Of a stretch of 64,000 nt of DNA, positions 1 through 11,362 are shown piece after piece. The notes under the pieces are model-generated. The model did not search any database. It saw only the letters and a program-made list of their open reading frames with translations, and was not told the DNA's origin. Numbering within the stretch: position 1 is the stretch's first letter; each line of letters starts with the position of its first letter. Source of the DNA: Taxillus chinensis (lineage: Eukaryota; Streptophyta; Magnoliopsida; Santalales; Loranthaceae); contig CM042086.1 of assembly GCA_023512835.1 (NCBI GenBank), positions 19,661,029 to 19,725,028 on the forward strand, given 5' to 3'. The position numbers and the translations under genes were made by a program.

Positions 1-1000
1 CTAATATCTTCTATTTTACTCTTGTGGGGTCTGGCCGAATAGAGGGAGGGGACTCGTCACTCTAGCGGTAACTTTTTTTTTTCCCTTCGTGACAGCAAGT
101 GATAGCCTCTGACAGAATATTATAGCAGAAATAACGAAATGAAACTAACCTAGATAGAAATAACAAAAAGAAACTTGGATAGAATAACAAAAAAAGTTTA
201 ATTCAGAAATAACAAAAAAGAAACTCTAACAACTGATATTCACATATTAAATCTCCTATTCTAATTTCACTAGGTTAGTACCCTCATGTCTTCTTAGAAA
301 AAGCATGTGTTTGAATAATAATTGGTATTGATGAATTTGTATAAAAAATTTAAACCTTTGATCTAGCAACCCTTAGGATGTAGATTTTTTTTAATGTTTA
401 TGCTATGTTTGTGTTTGTATTGGTAAAAAATATATATAATGGAGAAAATGTTTTCCTTTTCTTTCTAAGACCAAATTCCAAAATGTGAGGAAAAAACAAT
501 CTAAGCGTGTTTGGAGATTTAAGCTAACTCTTAAGTGGAAGAGACTCATTTAAAGTTTATCTAAGTTATTGAATCATGATTACAATTAAATAATAACTTC
601 ATAGAGTGATCTTCGTGGAGTAAGTCAAGAGAACAATGAAGAAACGATCTTTAATTTATGAAGTTGCACTCGTCCAACATCAATAAAGATATCAGTAGCT
701 TAAAACGATAGCAGTTTTAAGTTAAGAGAACAATGAATAAGTGAAGACAATACATAGTGAGAAAACAGACTAATATTTTAGTTAAATGATGTTGTCTCAA
801 GACCAAAAATATATATAGAAGATTATTAACATAAATGCTAAATTATAAGCTTGAAAATGGCGACATCCTAAAATCAAAAACTAGACTAGAAGAATAAAAG
901 ATAGCAAAGATACAAGCTAAGCGCATAAGTGGAACAACAATTTATTGCATCTATGATGACCAAAAACTAAATTAGAAAAAGAAATTACAATCGGAGAGTC
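1..1000. other. AT-rich intergenic DNA, no gene seen
   Basis: No open frame, RNA gene or recognisable mobile-element core was found here. The stretch is AT-rich with short A and T runs, and simple words such as 'aataacaaaaa' recur between about 130 and 215. It may be old transposon debris, but nothing shows a family. Confidence 0.5.
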
Positions 1001-1039
1001 TTCTAAGTCCTTAAGTAGAATAATGTCGTATTATCTTCC

Positions 1040-1480
1040 TAATGAGATAAGAAACCTCATGGATAATGATAAGAAAGTTCATGAATGACACTGAGAACTT
1101 TATGGATGACATCAAAAAGCTTATATATGACATTGAAAACCTAGTGGATGATGTCGAAAAGTTCATGGAGCTAGCGAAGAAAGTCATAAGTGAGAAAGAA
1201 ACTTCGTGGATGACATTATAATGCTTATAGATATAACAAGAAACTTATGAATGGACGAGAACTTCATGAATGATGTTGCAAATTTCATGGATGATGTCAT
1301 AAAGCTCATGGATATAATGAAAAAGTTATGAGCGAGCGAGAAACCTCATGAATAAAGTTGCAAACTTCATAGATGACGTTAGAAAACTTATGGAGATTAC
1401 AAGAAGCTGATGAGCGAATGAGAATGACGTTGAAAGCCTCATGGATGACATATTAAACCTAACAAAGACGACATCAAAGC
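1040..1480. repeat. degenerate ~21-bp tandem repeat
   Basis: Variants of a unit like 'aacttcatggatgatgtc' recur through this stretch. From about 1090 to 1180 the spacing is close to 21 bases and one plus-strand frame stays open, reading as heptad-like units (for example ENLVDDVEKFM). Stops and indels break the frame elsewhere. It is either a decayed coding repeat or a simple minisatellite whose period happens to be a multiple of three. Confidence 0.6.
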
Positions 1481-1799
1481 TTTGATTAAATGAAGCACTC
1501 TGTTTTAAAACTCTACATGCCTTCTTAACGAAGATTATGTAGCAGTAAGTGAAGACGATGTATGCACAATAACCTCAAATTAAATGGAACAATCCCATTT
1601 TGATCATCTTCTTGGCAATGAAAAAGTAATTTGCTTTGGAAACTACAATCAAATTAAATATAGTATTTATGGAAGTCAACAACAACGAGATCTTCACTAA
1701 TGTTTGAATGGATTAATTGAGAAACTATTATCTGTGAGGACATGTGTCCTATTCCTGAGAGTTAGAGGTTGTGAGGTGCCTTATCTTGTATTGACATGT

Positions 1800-1930
1800 G
1801 TTTGGGCAAGCATCTTGACCCGACGGCCAGCGGGAGTCCGAGGGCACAGCGCCTCGGCGGGGGTCTCGCGAGCAGGGGTCAAGGGGGTAGCGCCCCTTAT
1901 GGGGATTCCTGGGCGCGCCTGAAGCCAAAT
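1800..1930. repeat. GC-rich retroelement debris
   Basis: A short GC-rich island (gacggccagcgggagtccga and gggggtagcgcccctta) stands out from AT-rich flanks just before the solo LTR. Such G/C-block wording is common in plant LTR sequences, so this is probably a remnant of another retroelement into which the solo LTR inserted. Open frames here are incidental. Confidence 0.4.
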
Positions 1931-1935
1931 TATTT
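1931..1935. repeat. 5-bp target-site duplication, left (TATTT)
   Basis: TATTT here matches TATTT at 3393-3397, directly flanking the TG...CA ends of the solo LTR. The word is AT-rich, so some chance agreement is possible, but its exact position beside both ends supports it. Confidence 0.65.
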
Positions 1936-3392
1936 TGGAGGAAGCTAAGTTAGAATTTCGTGTGTAGCTTGGTCGATGTGGCCTTAGTCGGTGTAGCAAG
2001 GGTCGACGTGGTCGACCTGGCAGAATGAGCAGTTGACATGGTCGACGTGCGTCGATGTGTGTGGTCGATGCGAGATTCTTGTTCGACATAGGTCGATGTG
2101 TGGTCGAGGACGACCAAGAGCAATTTCCCGAGAGCTTTTCCATGTGTTTTGGTCGACGCAAGAAATGTTCGACGTGGGTCGATGTGAGGTCAACATGGTC
2201 GATCCAGCTTGAGATCGACCTGATGCGATGTGAGTTTTGGTCGACGTTGAGGCCTGGTTGACGCGAGAAGGGCGATCGATGTGGGTTGATCCCGCCTATT
2301 TTTGGGTCGACATCGCCTCTATGACAACGTATTTTCGATACGACTTCTATCTTTCGATTTTAGGGTTCTTTTTTCGTAGCCGCTGACGCAGAGAGAGAGA
2401 GATTGTCGTCTTTACAATCGTTGCGGGTGCGTTCTTGGAATCGGGAGGCGCCATTAGAGAGGAGAAAGGAGGAAGGAGGATCATCCGATTTCTTGATTTC
2501 CAAACCCTAACACAATCGGATCTAAGGTAGGTGGTTCTATCTCCTGAAACTTGTTTTATGAGTTGTAATTGCTTGAGATGACGATTGCGGGGAGTTTGTA
2601 TTGTGATGTGTGATTGTGAGACATGCGTGAATTTATATAGATATATATATATGTTTTGCGTTGAGAAACATGTGATAGAGATGTCCTTGAGCTGTATTGA
2701 GGTGTAATGTGAGTTTGAACATATGTGTATGATTTGTTATGCTTAAATAGAGATGTTCCATGAGTTAAATTGTGTATTTCGTTATCATGCTTGTGTTTGA
2801 GATATGAGGTCCCAGTGAGGAGACAGTTCATGGGATGGACATGAGACATTGAGGTTCCATTGAGGGAACCTTCTGTGAATTTCTTGTGTGTATTTCATTG
2901 TACTTTAATTACACTACACTGCACATATCTGCATCAAGCATTTTGTGGAGGAGATGTTGGGTTGGTCTAGGGAGACATAACCCCTACTAAGCTATGGTTT
3001 GCTCACCCACCTTTAATGTCTTTTTCTGCAGGACCTAGCAGGCATTAGGAGATTGTCACACCGTGGATGCATGAGTGTTGTTTTATTGTTCTCTTTGATA
3101 TATTGTAATTGAGGAGACTGAGACTCTTGTATTTGCTTCAAATTGGTGTATTTATGTGAAACACTATGTTTTGGGGCTGGTGACTCTATTAAACATGTAA
3201 TACAGTTTTATGATATGGATTAGTTTCCTTGTATGGTTTGTGCATGGCATGCATGAGGTTGTAGCAGGTTTGAGGCAGCACCCTAGTGGGAGCCCTAATA
3301 GGTGACCATTCACCAACCCCTTGTCCTCCTGGGTGCGAGGCATGGGGAATCACTAACCGGTTTCCCGGTGTTGGGAAATCCGGGGTGTGACA
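1936..3392 (+). mobile_element. solo LTR of an LTR retrotransposon
   Basis: The segment begins TG (tggaggaagc) and ends CA (ggggtgtgaca), and the 5 bases on each side are identical (TATTT at 1931-1935 and 3393-3397). That is the signature of an LTR with its target-site duplication. The 1,457-bp length, the GTCGA-rich first third, the leader-like stretch near 2350-2530 and the conserved-looking 3' end (GGACCTAGCAGGCATTAGGA near 3040, then GGGGTGTGACA) fit long LTRs of plant Ty3/gypsy elements. No gag or pol lies beside it, so it is best read as a solo LTR left by LTR-LTR recombination. The family assignment (Tekay/Del-like) is from memory only. Confidence 0.72.
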
Positions 3393-3397
3393 TATTT

Positions 3398-4560
3398 GTT
3401 TGACATACCCATTACACATTAAATCATGGAGCGTAATATGAGGAATACGACTGTTGGAGAAGAAACCTATTTATAGTCTGACATTCAAATATTTAAAAAA
3501 AAAACACAACACCATTGAGATCAATTTTGTGCAAATTCAATTCCAATGGTGCCTGAGAATCTAAGCAAATGATCCCTTGACGTCCATCATAAACCCTACA
3601 ACAACCCTATGAGATTTTCTATCTCTATGCATGCTTTATATAGTATATATTACAAAACTTTTTCTCTCTATTATTCATTATATGTAATAGTGTTAGAGGA
3701 CCCTCTGTGTGACAGAGCCTCCTTTGAGACCCTCTATAGTGAGATTTCCATTGTAGTTGTGTAGAGGACCCTTTATGTGAGCCTCCTTAAGAACCTTTAG
3801 AGCTGGCTAAGCTTTTTGTCCGATGTATTGGACATTTCTATATAAGTTTGGCAACACTCTTCTAAAACTATTCTAACTAATGGAACCTTTTACATGTTTT
3901 GAAAGAGAAGTGGACGTAGAAGGTATTGCTCCGAACCACTATAAATTATGTGTGTTGTACCTATGCCATTTTATATTCTCCATAATTATTTAAAATATTT
4001 AAAAAAATAAATAAAAATAAAAGAACATAAAAACAAAACAAAAGCTAGAACTTCAGAAATAAAAATTTAGGATTAAACTTAAATACTTTAAAAATAAACA
4101 AACTCTTAAAACTTAAAAAAATTAAAACATTTTTTAGAAAAAACATTAAACCTTTAAAAACATTAAATCTTTTAAATAAAAAACTTTACAATTTTAGAAA
4201 CAAAATAAAACTTAAACACTTAAAAACAAATAAAAACTTTAAAATTTTAATAACAAAGACACTTAGAACTTTAAAATAAAAAGGCAAAACCTCAAAATAT
4301 TTTAAAAAAAACCCTTATAGTGCTTTAGAATAAAATTTTACAAAGTTTTTTTAAATCATTTTTAGAAAACATTTTTAAAGACTAAAAAAAATGCTAAAAC
4401 CTTAAAACAAAAAAAGTGAAACTCAAAAGAAAAAATCGAAAAACCCAACACTTTTTTTAAAATAAATGAATAAATATTTATTCATTTAGGTGAATAAATA
4501 TTAATAATAATATCACTTACAAAGTATATGAAATTCCCACACACACACTGAGAGGGGGGG
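3398..4560. other. AT-rich intergenic DNA with a G-depleted A-rich tract
   Basis: No gene is seen. Between about 3980 and 4470 the plus strand is dominated by A with T and C and almost no G. It is built from loose variants of 'aaaacttaaaa', suggesting a degenerate simple repeat. Confidence 0.5.
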
Positions 4561-5396
4561 GTGAATCAATGTATCAATGTAATTTTACCCCTTTTTCTTT
4601 TTCCCGTGATAATCTCTTCAAATTATACCAAATTCTGTGATTGTATATCAAATAAAGAAAATAACAAAGATAAAAACACACATCAATTACGTAGTTCACC
4701 CTACAATGTATATAGCTACCTCCACGACGTGACTAGCAAACAGCTGATCACAGAATATCCACTAGCATTTCTGAATAGCACATTGCTATCCAAGATTCAC
4801 CACCTTACAAGTTTTAGGGTTCACTATCCAATTTCAACAACAACGATAATCACCAATAACCTCACTGGTTATGGTTTTACAACGATAATAATAAGAATGG
4901 ATACAAAGAGAACAGTACCAACCCACACAGTTGAGTTTCTACACTATTCTCTGATCAGAGTACAGCAACAGACTGGTTCGTGATCTTCTCTTTGATGTCA
5001 CAATCAACAAGCTCGTCAAGATAGATTCTGTAAACACCAAGAGCTACTCTTTTATCTCCTCTGATCTTTTCTTCCTCTCCAGTTCTCTCTTCTCCCTCAC
5101 ACACTGCACAGCCATCACAACCCTAGTTTCTTAATCCAAAAACCCTACATCTTCCTTTATTAAACTCTGGCCCTTAGATTAGCCATTGGATTAGCCAACT
5201 CAAATAAGATGTTAACCTAATTTTAGCAGCCAAGCCTCAACCATTGATCTCTTTCTCTACTTTATCTCAGCCATTGGATCAATCTCATTTAAGTGAAATA
5301 GGCTTAGCCATTGGATCAAGCTCACCTAAGTCAACAAATCCCGGCCATTCATCTGGTGGACTCTGATATGCATGTGCTGATGTTGGTATTTTGACC

Positions 5397-5864
5397 ATAA
5401 CTCCCTCTATAGTGCTCAAATTCACTTGAGGTCAAAAGTAAAGTTATAGATATTGAATTCCTCTATCTACTGGTAAAATATGGTGAATTTTGGAGATAAA
5501 AATGTATACACCTCCCCATGATTATATTTGCACTTCTCATATGAGTAGAGTGCACATAACTTCTTCTACAGTGCTCAAAGTGACTTGAGATCAGAAGCAA
5601 AGTTGTAGATATTGAACCCCTCTATCTACTGGTAAAATTTGGTGCCATTCAGAGCTCAAAATAGCTGCATGGCTGGGTGTACTATCAACTATTCAGATGT
5701 ATATGGCCCATAACTTTATGTACAGAGCTCAAAATGACTCGAAGTCAAAAGCAAACTTGTAGACCTTGAAGTCTTCTACCCATGGGTAAAATTTGGTACC
5801 ATTTGGAGCTCAAAATCTATGGATTACTTCACAATTAAATGTGCATAGTTAGATGATCTGCTTC
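5397..5864. repeat. three tandem ~155-bp degenerate units
   Basis: Three successive units start with ATAACT at 5397, 5556 and 5710. Each carries, in order, an 'agtgctcaaa'-like word, 'acttgaggtcaaaagtaaag' or a variant, 'tagatattgaa', 'tctatctactggtaaaat', and 'ttggagctcaaaat' or a variant. The spacings are 159 and 154 bases. The unit is diverged and non-coding and is probably part of a transposable element. Confidence 0.75.
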
Positions 5865-5899
5865 TCTGGACCTCCTCTTTCATATGATGCAATTTTGTC

Positions 5900-6580
5900 T
5901 TGAATGGATGTCTATTTAAGGTTGACAACAAGGATTGTGGCTGACAACACTATGGTTGACAACAATGACAACACAATCAGCTATGCCAACTCTCAACAAC
6001 TCACATTGGGAATAACAGTATATATACTTATATTTTAATAAAAATAACATACAAAAGTAGTAGTAATGTTTTAATATAAAATATAAGTAAGTGACACAAT
6101 TATATAGTATATTAATATGAACTAATATATTACATACAATATAAGTAATATTATAATTATTCAATTAAATAATATTTGATTTGATTAGTTAGTCTTAAAT
6201 CAACTTATTAATAATTTCAAAACTGAATTTGAATCTAATTAATGTTCATCTAAAAATTATTTCATTAATGATATGAGTCATCCATGGTGATTAGTGAGAG
6301 TGAGTTTGACTTTTGATAGTATGTATTTCATATTTGGTTTAAAAATAATAAATCATATAAATAACATTATTAGTTCAAATATTAATGCATTTATCGATCA
6401 AATAATACATGATTGAATCATTTAGTTTTAAATTAGCCTATTAATAAATTCAAAATTAAACTTAAATCAAATTAATATGAGTACCCACAAATTATTTTAC
6501 CCGTGATATGAATCATGCATAATGATAGAGGGTTTTGAATTGTTTGATATGTAATAGTATGTATTTAATATTTAAATTAA
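5900..6580. other. AT-rich intergenic DNA, no gene seen
   Basis: Long AT-rich stretch with no supportable gene. A short cluster of 'gttgacaacaa' words at about 5920-5970 is the only visible repeat. Confidence 0.45.
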
Positions 6581-6584
6581 AAGA

Positions 6585-6725
6585 TTACGAGGCGATCAGG
6601 GAGCGCAAGACAGAATAGGTTGTAGTGACCAGGGATTCCCTGCCCCGTAACTCAACAGAGCGGGGATAGGGAGGGGATTTTTTTTTTCCCGACAGGGATG
6701 GGGAGACCCCAAACCCGCCCCGTCC
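6585..6725. repeat. G/C-block transposon-like fragment
   Basis: Words such as 'gattccctgccccgt', 'agcggggatagggagggga' and 'gggatggggagacccc' form a GC-rich island with inverted GGGG/CCCC blocks inside AT-rich DNA. This wording resembles the ends of common plant MITE-type or hAT-like repeats. No clear terminal repeats or target duplication were found. Confidence 0.35.
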
Positions 6726-7689
6726 AACATGTTAAAGGATATAACAATATGTTACTCTTCGTATCATACACTAGTAAATCACTGGAAATGAGGCTCGGGT
6801 TTCCTACTCACTTCTTTAATATAGTAACTTGGAACACTAGATGCAATCTAGAAGTAGGCTGCAACTCCAACCATTATACCACCTCAACTGCAACTCTAAC
6901 CATTATACCACCTCACTTATCCTCTCTGACACCTTGAAAGGCCTACAATATCATTGGGAAAATTTCACATTGAACTTGTTCTTTAGAGATTTTTGTTGGT
7001 ACGTACAGATGAAATTTGACATATACAAAATCTACTTGTTCAAAAAATATATCTCATTTGCCTTGGCTACAATACCTTTTTATCCTTCCATGTGTCTTCT
7101 CAAGTTCCTTCTTCACCTTAGATATAAACTCATCCCTAGCCAAATTATTAAAGACCTTTATTAGGATTCAATAACAAGAAAAATAGAATTGAGTCAATTC
7201 ACTCAAAGAATTGAGCAATCGACTCTCTAGAGTTAAATAACATAATTTACCTAACCCTAGATAGAACTATTAAAAGTAATTAGCTGAGAAAAGCTTGATT
7301 TTATTAGAAAATCTTAATGAGTCAAATTTATTCTAAAGATGCATAAAAATGTGGCCTTTAGGCATTATATATGTAAAGGACTAACATATGGAGACCCTAA
7401 TACAAAGACCACTTTGACCCTAAAATAATTATAAATAAATTAATAAATAATCAATAAATGTTGAACTACATTGCAAGAATTTGCTTCTAGGCATCTAGTT
7501 AACACTCATGTGTCGACCAGAGGAGCTTGAACCAGAGTGTTGAGTATAAGAGCTTCGACTAGAGTATCAACCACAAGAGCTTTAGCCATAAAAGTTTCTA
7601 CCACTAGAGTGTCATCCTAGGAGTGTTGGATAGCTAGAGGGTTTCGCCCTCTTGTTGCTTTGACCATGGTGTTTTCTCAATAGTAAACT

Positions 7690-7972
7690 AAAAAAAGACC
7701 TTGTATGGGTTGAAGCAATATGGTTTAGAAGGTTTACCAAGTCTATGATGAATTTTATTTATAAACAAAGTAACTCAAATCATTCTTCATTTTTAAAGCA
7801 CAAAAGAGGTAAAATCACTGCCTTAATTATCTATGTTGATAATATGGTGGTGACAGGTGATGAATATGAGAAAATTTCTAGTTTACAATAGTATCTTGCA
7901 TTTAAGTTTGAAATGAAGCAGCTTGGAGATCTTAAATACTTCCTTGGAATCAAAGTAGCTTGGATGTAAGTT
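7690..7972 (+). pseudogene. Ty1/copia reverse transcriptase remnant
   Basis: In one plus-strand frame the sequence reads as the C-terminal half of a plant copia reverse transcriptase. An RFTKSMM region comes first, then ITALIIYVDNMVVTGD (normally IYVDD), then a stop, then FEMKQLGDLKYFLGIKVAW. In functional elements the YVDD aspartates coordinate the catalytic metal; here the second is Asn. The in-frame TAG between 'SSLQ' and 'YLAFKFEM' and the absence of integrase and LTRs show an old, dead fragment. It is on the opposite strand from the copia gag remnant near 13.6-14.1 kb, so the two probably come from different insertions. Confidence 0.85.
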
Positions 7973-7979
7973 AGTCAAC

Positions 7980-8540
7980 ACTCACTACAACAAAAATTGG
8001 AGAAAAAATGACAATTTTAAAGCAACGTTTTTGAAAGTGTCATCCTTTTTCATATTGTTAAAAGTTTTTTTAAGAAAAGAGAAATTTTTAAAAGTGTAAT
8101 TAAATGTACTTAACGATAACTCTTAAAAGTGTTGTCTTTTTTCTAAGATAACTTTTTAAAAGCATCATCTTATTTGTATTTATTTTTATATATAATTATT
8201 TTTAAATTTTGGTTTTTACGCGTGAGAAAGAGCTAGAAACTAACTGATATAGGACTAATTGGTAAAAAGTAAAAACTTTTTAACATCTTCATGTAATTTA
8301 GTCACACATCATCAATGCCACAATAAAATAAAATAAATAAATACATAATCATTGTTGATCATCTGTCCAAACCACAAATTAGGTAAAACGTTGCTAGTTG
8401 AGGTATTTACACTAATAATATATGACTAATAATTATTAGCAGTCTCCAGACAAAGGAAGCCAGAGTTCACCCAACCCCATACTTGAAATTCTCCAGCATT
8501 CTTTATAACAGGCCTGGCTAGAGAAAAGACTCCCCCTTCC
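7980..8540. other. AT-rich intergenic DNA, no gene seen
   Basis: Nothing supportable beyond AT-rich spacer downstream of the copia remnant. Confidence 0.4.
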
Positions 8541-8795
8541 ATATGTCATTCGATCTGCCCATGATCAATCTTGGTTTGTCAACCTCCAACCTTTGCAACC
8601 TTGCTGTGTTCGATTTGTCCAGTCATAATGCACTGCATCTCTGTCCAACTGATCGGAACCATTGGTGCTCCCAGCATTACAATTTTAAAATAATAATAAT
8701 AAGGCAACAAGTTAACTCGTGTTTTGTAAAGCCAAAGGATATTTCCAGTCACACAATCGATAGATGAATAAGAGGTGAACGTTCCATGACTTGTT

Positions 8796-8893
8796 GCGTG
8801 CAGGTATGAGTAATTAAAAAACCTCAAACAAGCAAACCAATATAGCGTGCAGGTATGAGTAATTCAAAAACCTCAAACAAGCAAACCAATATT
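8796..8893. repeat. 49-bp tandem duplication
   Basis: Two head-to-tail 49-bp units (8796-8844 and 8845-8893), both starting GCGTGCAGGTATGAGTAATT, differ by about two bases. They are probably a recent local duplication and lie inside the stretch of transduplicated gene fragments. Confidence 0.9.
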
Positions 8894-9343
8894 ACAATTG
8901 CGTGAACATTGTGTTGCAATCTATCACTAGCTTCTGTAGAAATCTTAACAAATCATTATCATGGGAAGGTTATCAGAACACATAAACAGAAGATTATGTT
9001 TCACCGACAGACGAAACACATTTTACAAATTCTGAACTAAATTTACAGGACTAGCATTTTCTAATGTGCATTGAACCATAATAACTGTACACAATTAGTA
9101 GAGGTTTGTGAATATAGAGGTGCTCTGGATGCTACATGGCCTCCTGAGAGAAGTGAGACAGCCCTCTGAAAGTGTTTTTCTGATGCACCAGAATTAGTAG
9201 AATATCATGTCAAGAAGAGGTTGGTTTGGCAAGTGCAGGGTACATAGGCCACGTTGAGGATTCTATTAAGAGAGCATAAATAGAGCACACTATGGGATGA
9301 GTAAAATGAACGGGACAATAAATTTTTAGCTGTGACAGCTTAC

Positions 9344-9410
9344 CTGCTGCTGCATCATTGGCAGTGGCTGCTGAGTTTGCTGAACAGTACCTGTTCCTTC
9401 TTCATCAGAA
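9344..9410 (-). pseudogene. unidentified Q-rich exon fragment
   Basis: On the minus strand a 67-base segment is bounded by an acceptor (cttag, 9412-9411) and a donor (gtaagc, starting 9343). One frame reads SDEEGTGTVQQ followed by TQQPLPMMQQQ. I do not recognise the parent gene. It lies downstream of the poly(A)-binding-protein fragment on the same strand but does not match the usual PABP C-terminus. It is included because the exon-like boundaries and low-complexity coding style are hard to get by chance in AT-rich DNA. Confidence 0.4.
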
Positions 9411-9699
9411 CTAAGAATGTGATAATTGACAATTCCATAAAAAAGAAATTCCATTAGTTAGGCAGCGGTGGAGAAATCAAAAGAACAAAGTCAAAGAACG
9501 TAACTAAACCAACAGTAACATCAGTAGCAAAAAGATCATTATGATAAGGAGAAAGCTGGATAAGAACATTGACTGTAGTGAAAATAAGGTTGTTGCTAAG
9601 AACAATATGATAAGGCAGCTGAATTAATGAACATTGATTGTGGTGAAAGTAAGGTTGTTGCTAAATCTCCTGGTGCAGCAGCTTTTGATTCAAATGATA

Positions 9700-11000
9700 A
9701 GTAGAATGTTGTTATTATTAATCTCCAAACAGATCGCGTAGATAGAAAACGCATATTCACCCTCAAGGATGAATATAATGATTTTTATCATGTATGATAC
9801 ATTATGTAATTTTTTATTATTATATTTTATTTTAATTTATAATTTATATATGTTTTAAAATTTTATATTATTTGTATAATTCTAATAAAAGAATAATAAT
9901 TTAATATATAAATACAAATAATTTTGTTATTTTAGAATATCCAAAAGATAAGTGCTCCAACTTATATTTTGCCTTGAATCTCATAAATCTCAGGGTTGGC
10001 CTGCATGCAATGAGCAATTGATGGCGGCATCGTGAGTGGCCTAGTTTGTGAAATCTGTGCCTGCAGAATTATTTTTAAAAAAACATCTAAAGGAAGCACA
10101 TGTAGCTAAATTATAATTTAGTTATCGTAAAAAAAAAAAAAAAAAAACTTCGCACGTAAGTGCAATACATAAGATACACAGCAGTGTACCACTCCAGAGT
10201 GCATTGATAATAAACAAATAAACATTAATTGTAGTAAAAATACTATTAAATTTATTCACTTAATATTTTATATTTATGCAAAAAAAAATATTGTTTTTAA
10301 AAAGAAAAATATTCATTTATATTTCTCGTTTTAAATTCCATAATATTTGAATCAGATGAAGTTAAAGCAACCATTATTGTTGTCTAACCAGCTTAATACT
10401 TTAAGAGAATGCAAACTTTTAATAATCTATGTTGATGCTTAGTCTAAGAAAACACGTTTACCTGACACCTAGCATAAGTACTGCTTGATAAAGAAAGTTA
10501 TGGCAGGGTGCATTGAACTAGTTTCAACCACACCAATCATGTGTACATGTAGAACCGTAGAAGATGACTAAATGATGAAAGATTTAAATGCTGCCCAATA
10601 AAACGACCCATGAAAAGCAAACTAATTGTCGGATAGAGGACCTAGCCACACCTAATCAACTTCAAGTAGGGATAATATGCCAAGCGATAAATGGAACTTA
10701 TAATGCAGATTCTAGCAGGATATTAATCCAAAAATAATTAAAAATAAAAATCACCATCCATATGTTTATTTTACTCTAAATTCCTGTTGCCTATGATATA
10801 TATGCTATTCACATATAATCCTTTGGAACAAAGATAAGGAAGATAGTTTTTAAAAAAAAAATATCATTTTATCATATAAGTTAAGTTAATATTTATCATA
10901 TAAAAATTGAGTTTATTTTTGACAAGGACATATAAGTTAAGCTATAGCCCTACTTTTATCATTTTTTTGTATGAAAAACTACACTTGCAAAATGAAAAAC
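9700..11000. other. AT-rich spacer between gene fragments
   Basis: No coding exon is supportable. The stretch includes a run of about 26 A near 10127-10147. In the captured-fragment interpretation it would be intron or filler. Confidence 0.4.
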
Positions 11001-11080
11001 TTTATCTACTCGAAGGCAGGCAGCCGAGTGCAAAGATGCTCTTCCCAGTAACTCTCAGCCTTGTTCTTTGGTGAAGTTAC

Positions 11081-11362
11081 CCGCAATCTTGCTTTCCTTT
11101 CTTCTTTCCGCTGTGCAAGTGCAACATAAAGGGGTTTGCTTATAATCATTTTACTATTCATCTCAAAAAGCTACAAGAACAAAATATACTAGTGTTTAGC
11201 ATCTAAAAATAGTAACAAATTGCTACTGAAAGTACAAAATACTAGTGTTTGACATATAAAAAACGTAGCAGCAAGGTATAAATGTCAACTCACAGCTTCT
11301 TCTGGAGTTGAGAAAGCAACAAATCCTGACCCCCCACTTATTCCATTGGGATCCTGCATAAC
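11081..11362 (-). pseudogene. poly(A)-binding protein fragment (RRM4, two exons)
   Basis: Two minus-strand exons with intact splice signals encode part of the fourth RNA-recognition motif of a PABPC-type protein. Exon 11294-11362 (69 bases) begins after a cttttcag acceptor and reads VMQDPNGISGGSGFVAFST then PEEA, ending at a gtgagt donor. Exon 11081-11170 (90 bases) reads LFEMNSKMIISKPLYVALAQ then RKEERKARL, ending at gtaact. KPLYVALAQRKEERKARL is the hallmark end of RRM4 in plant PABPs, which bind mRNA poly(A) tails. RRM1-3, the linker and the MLLE domain are not seen, so this is a gene fragment. Its neighbours on the same strand come from unrelated genes. Confidence 0.85.

Noticed and set aside
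1704..2261. Several overlapping frames on both strands with R/P-rich proteins
   Set aside because: They arise from GC-rich retroelement debris and the GTCGA-rich part of the solo LTR.
4561..4983. 140-codon plus-strand open frame
   Set aside because: Composition looks like transposon-derived AT-rich DNA, with no motif, and it lies beside a repeat word common in plant elements (gagaggggggggtgaatc).
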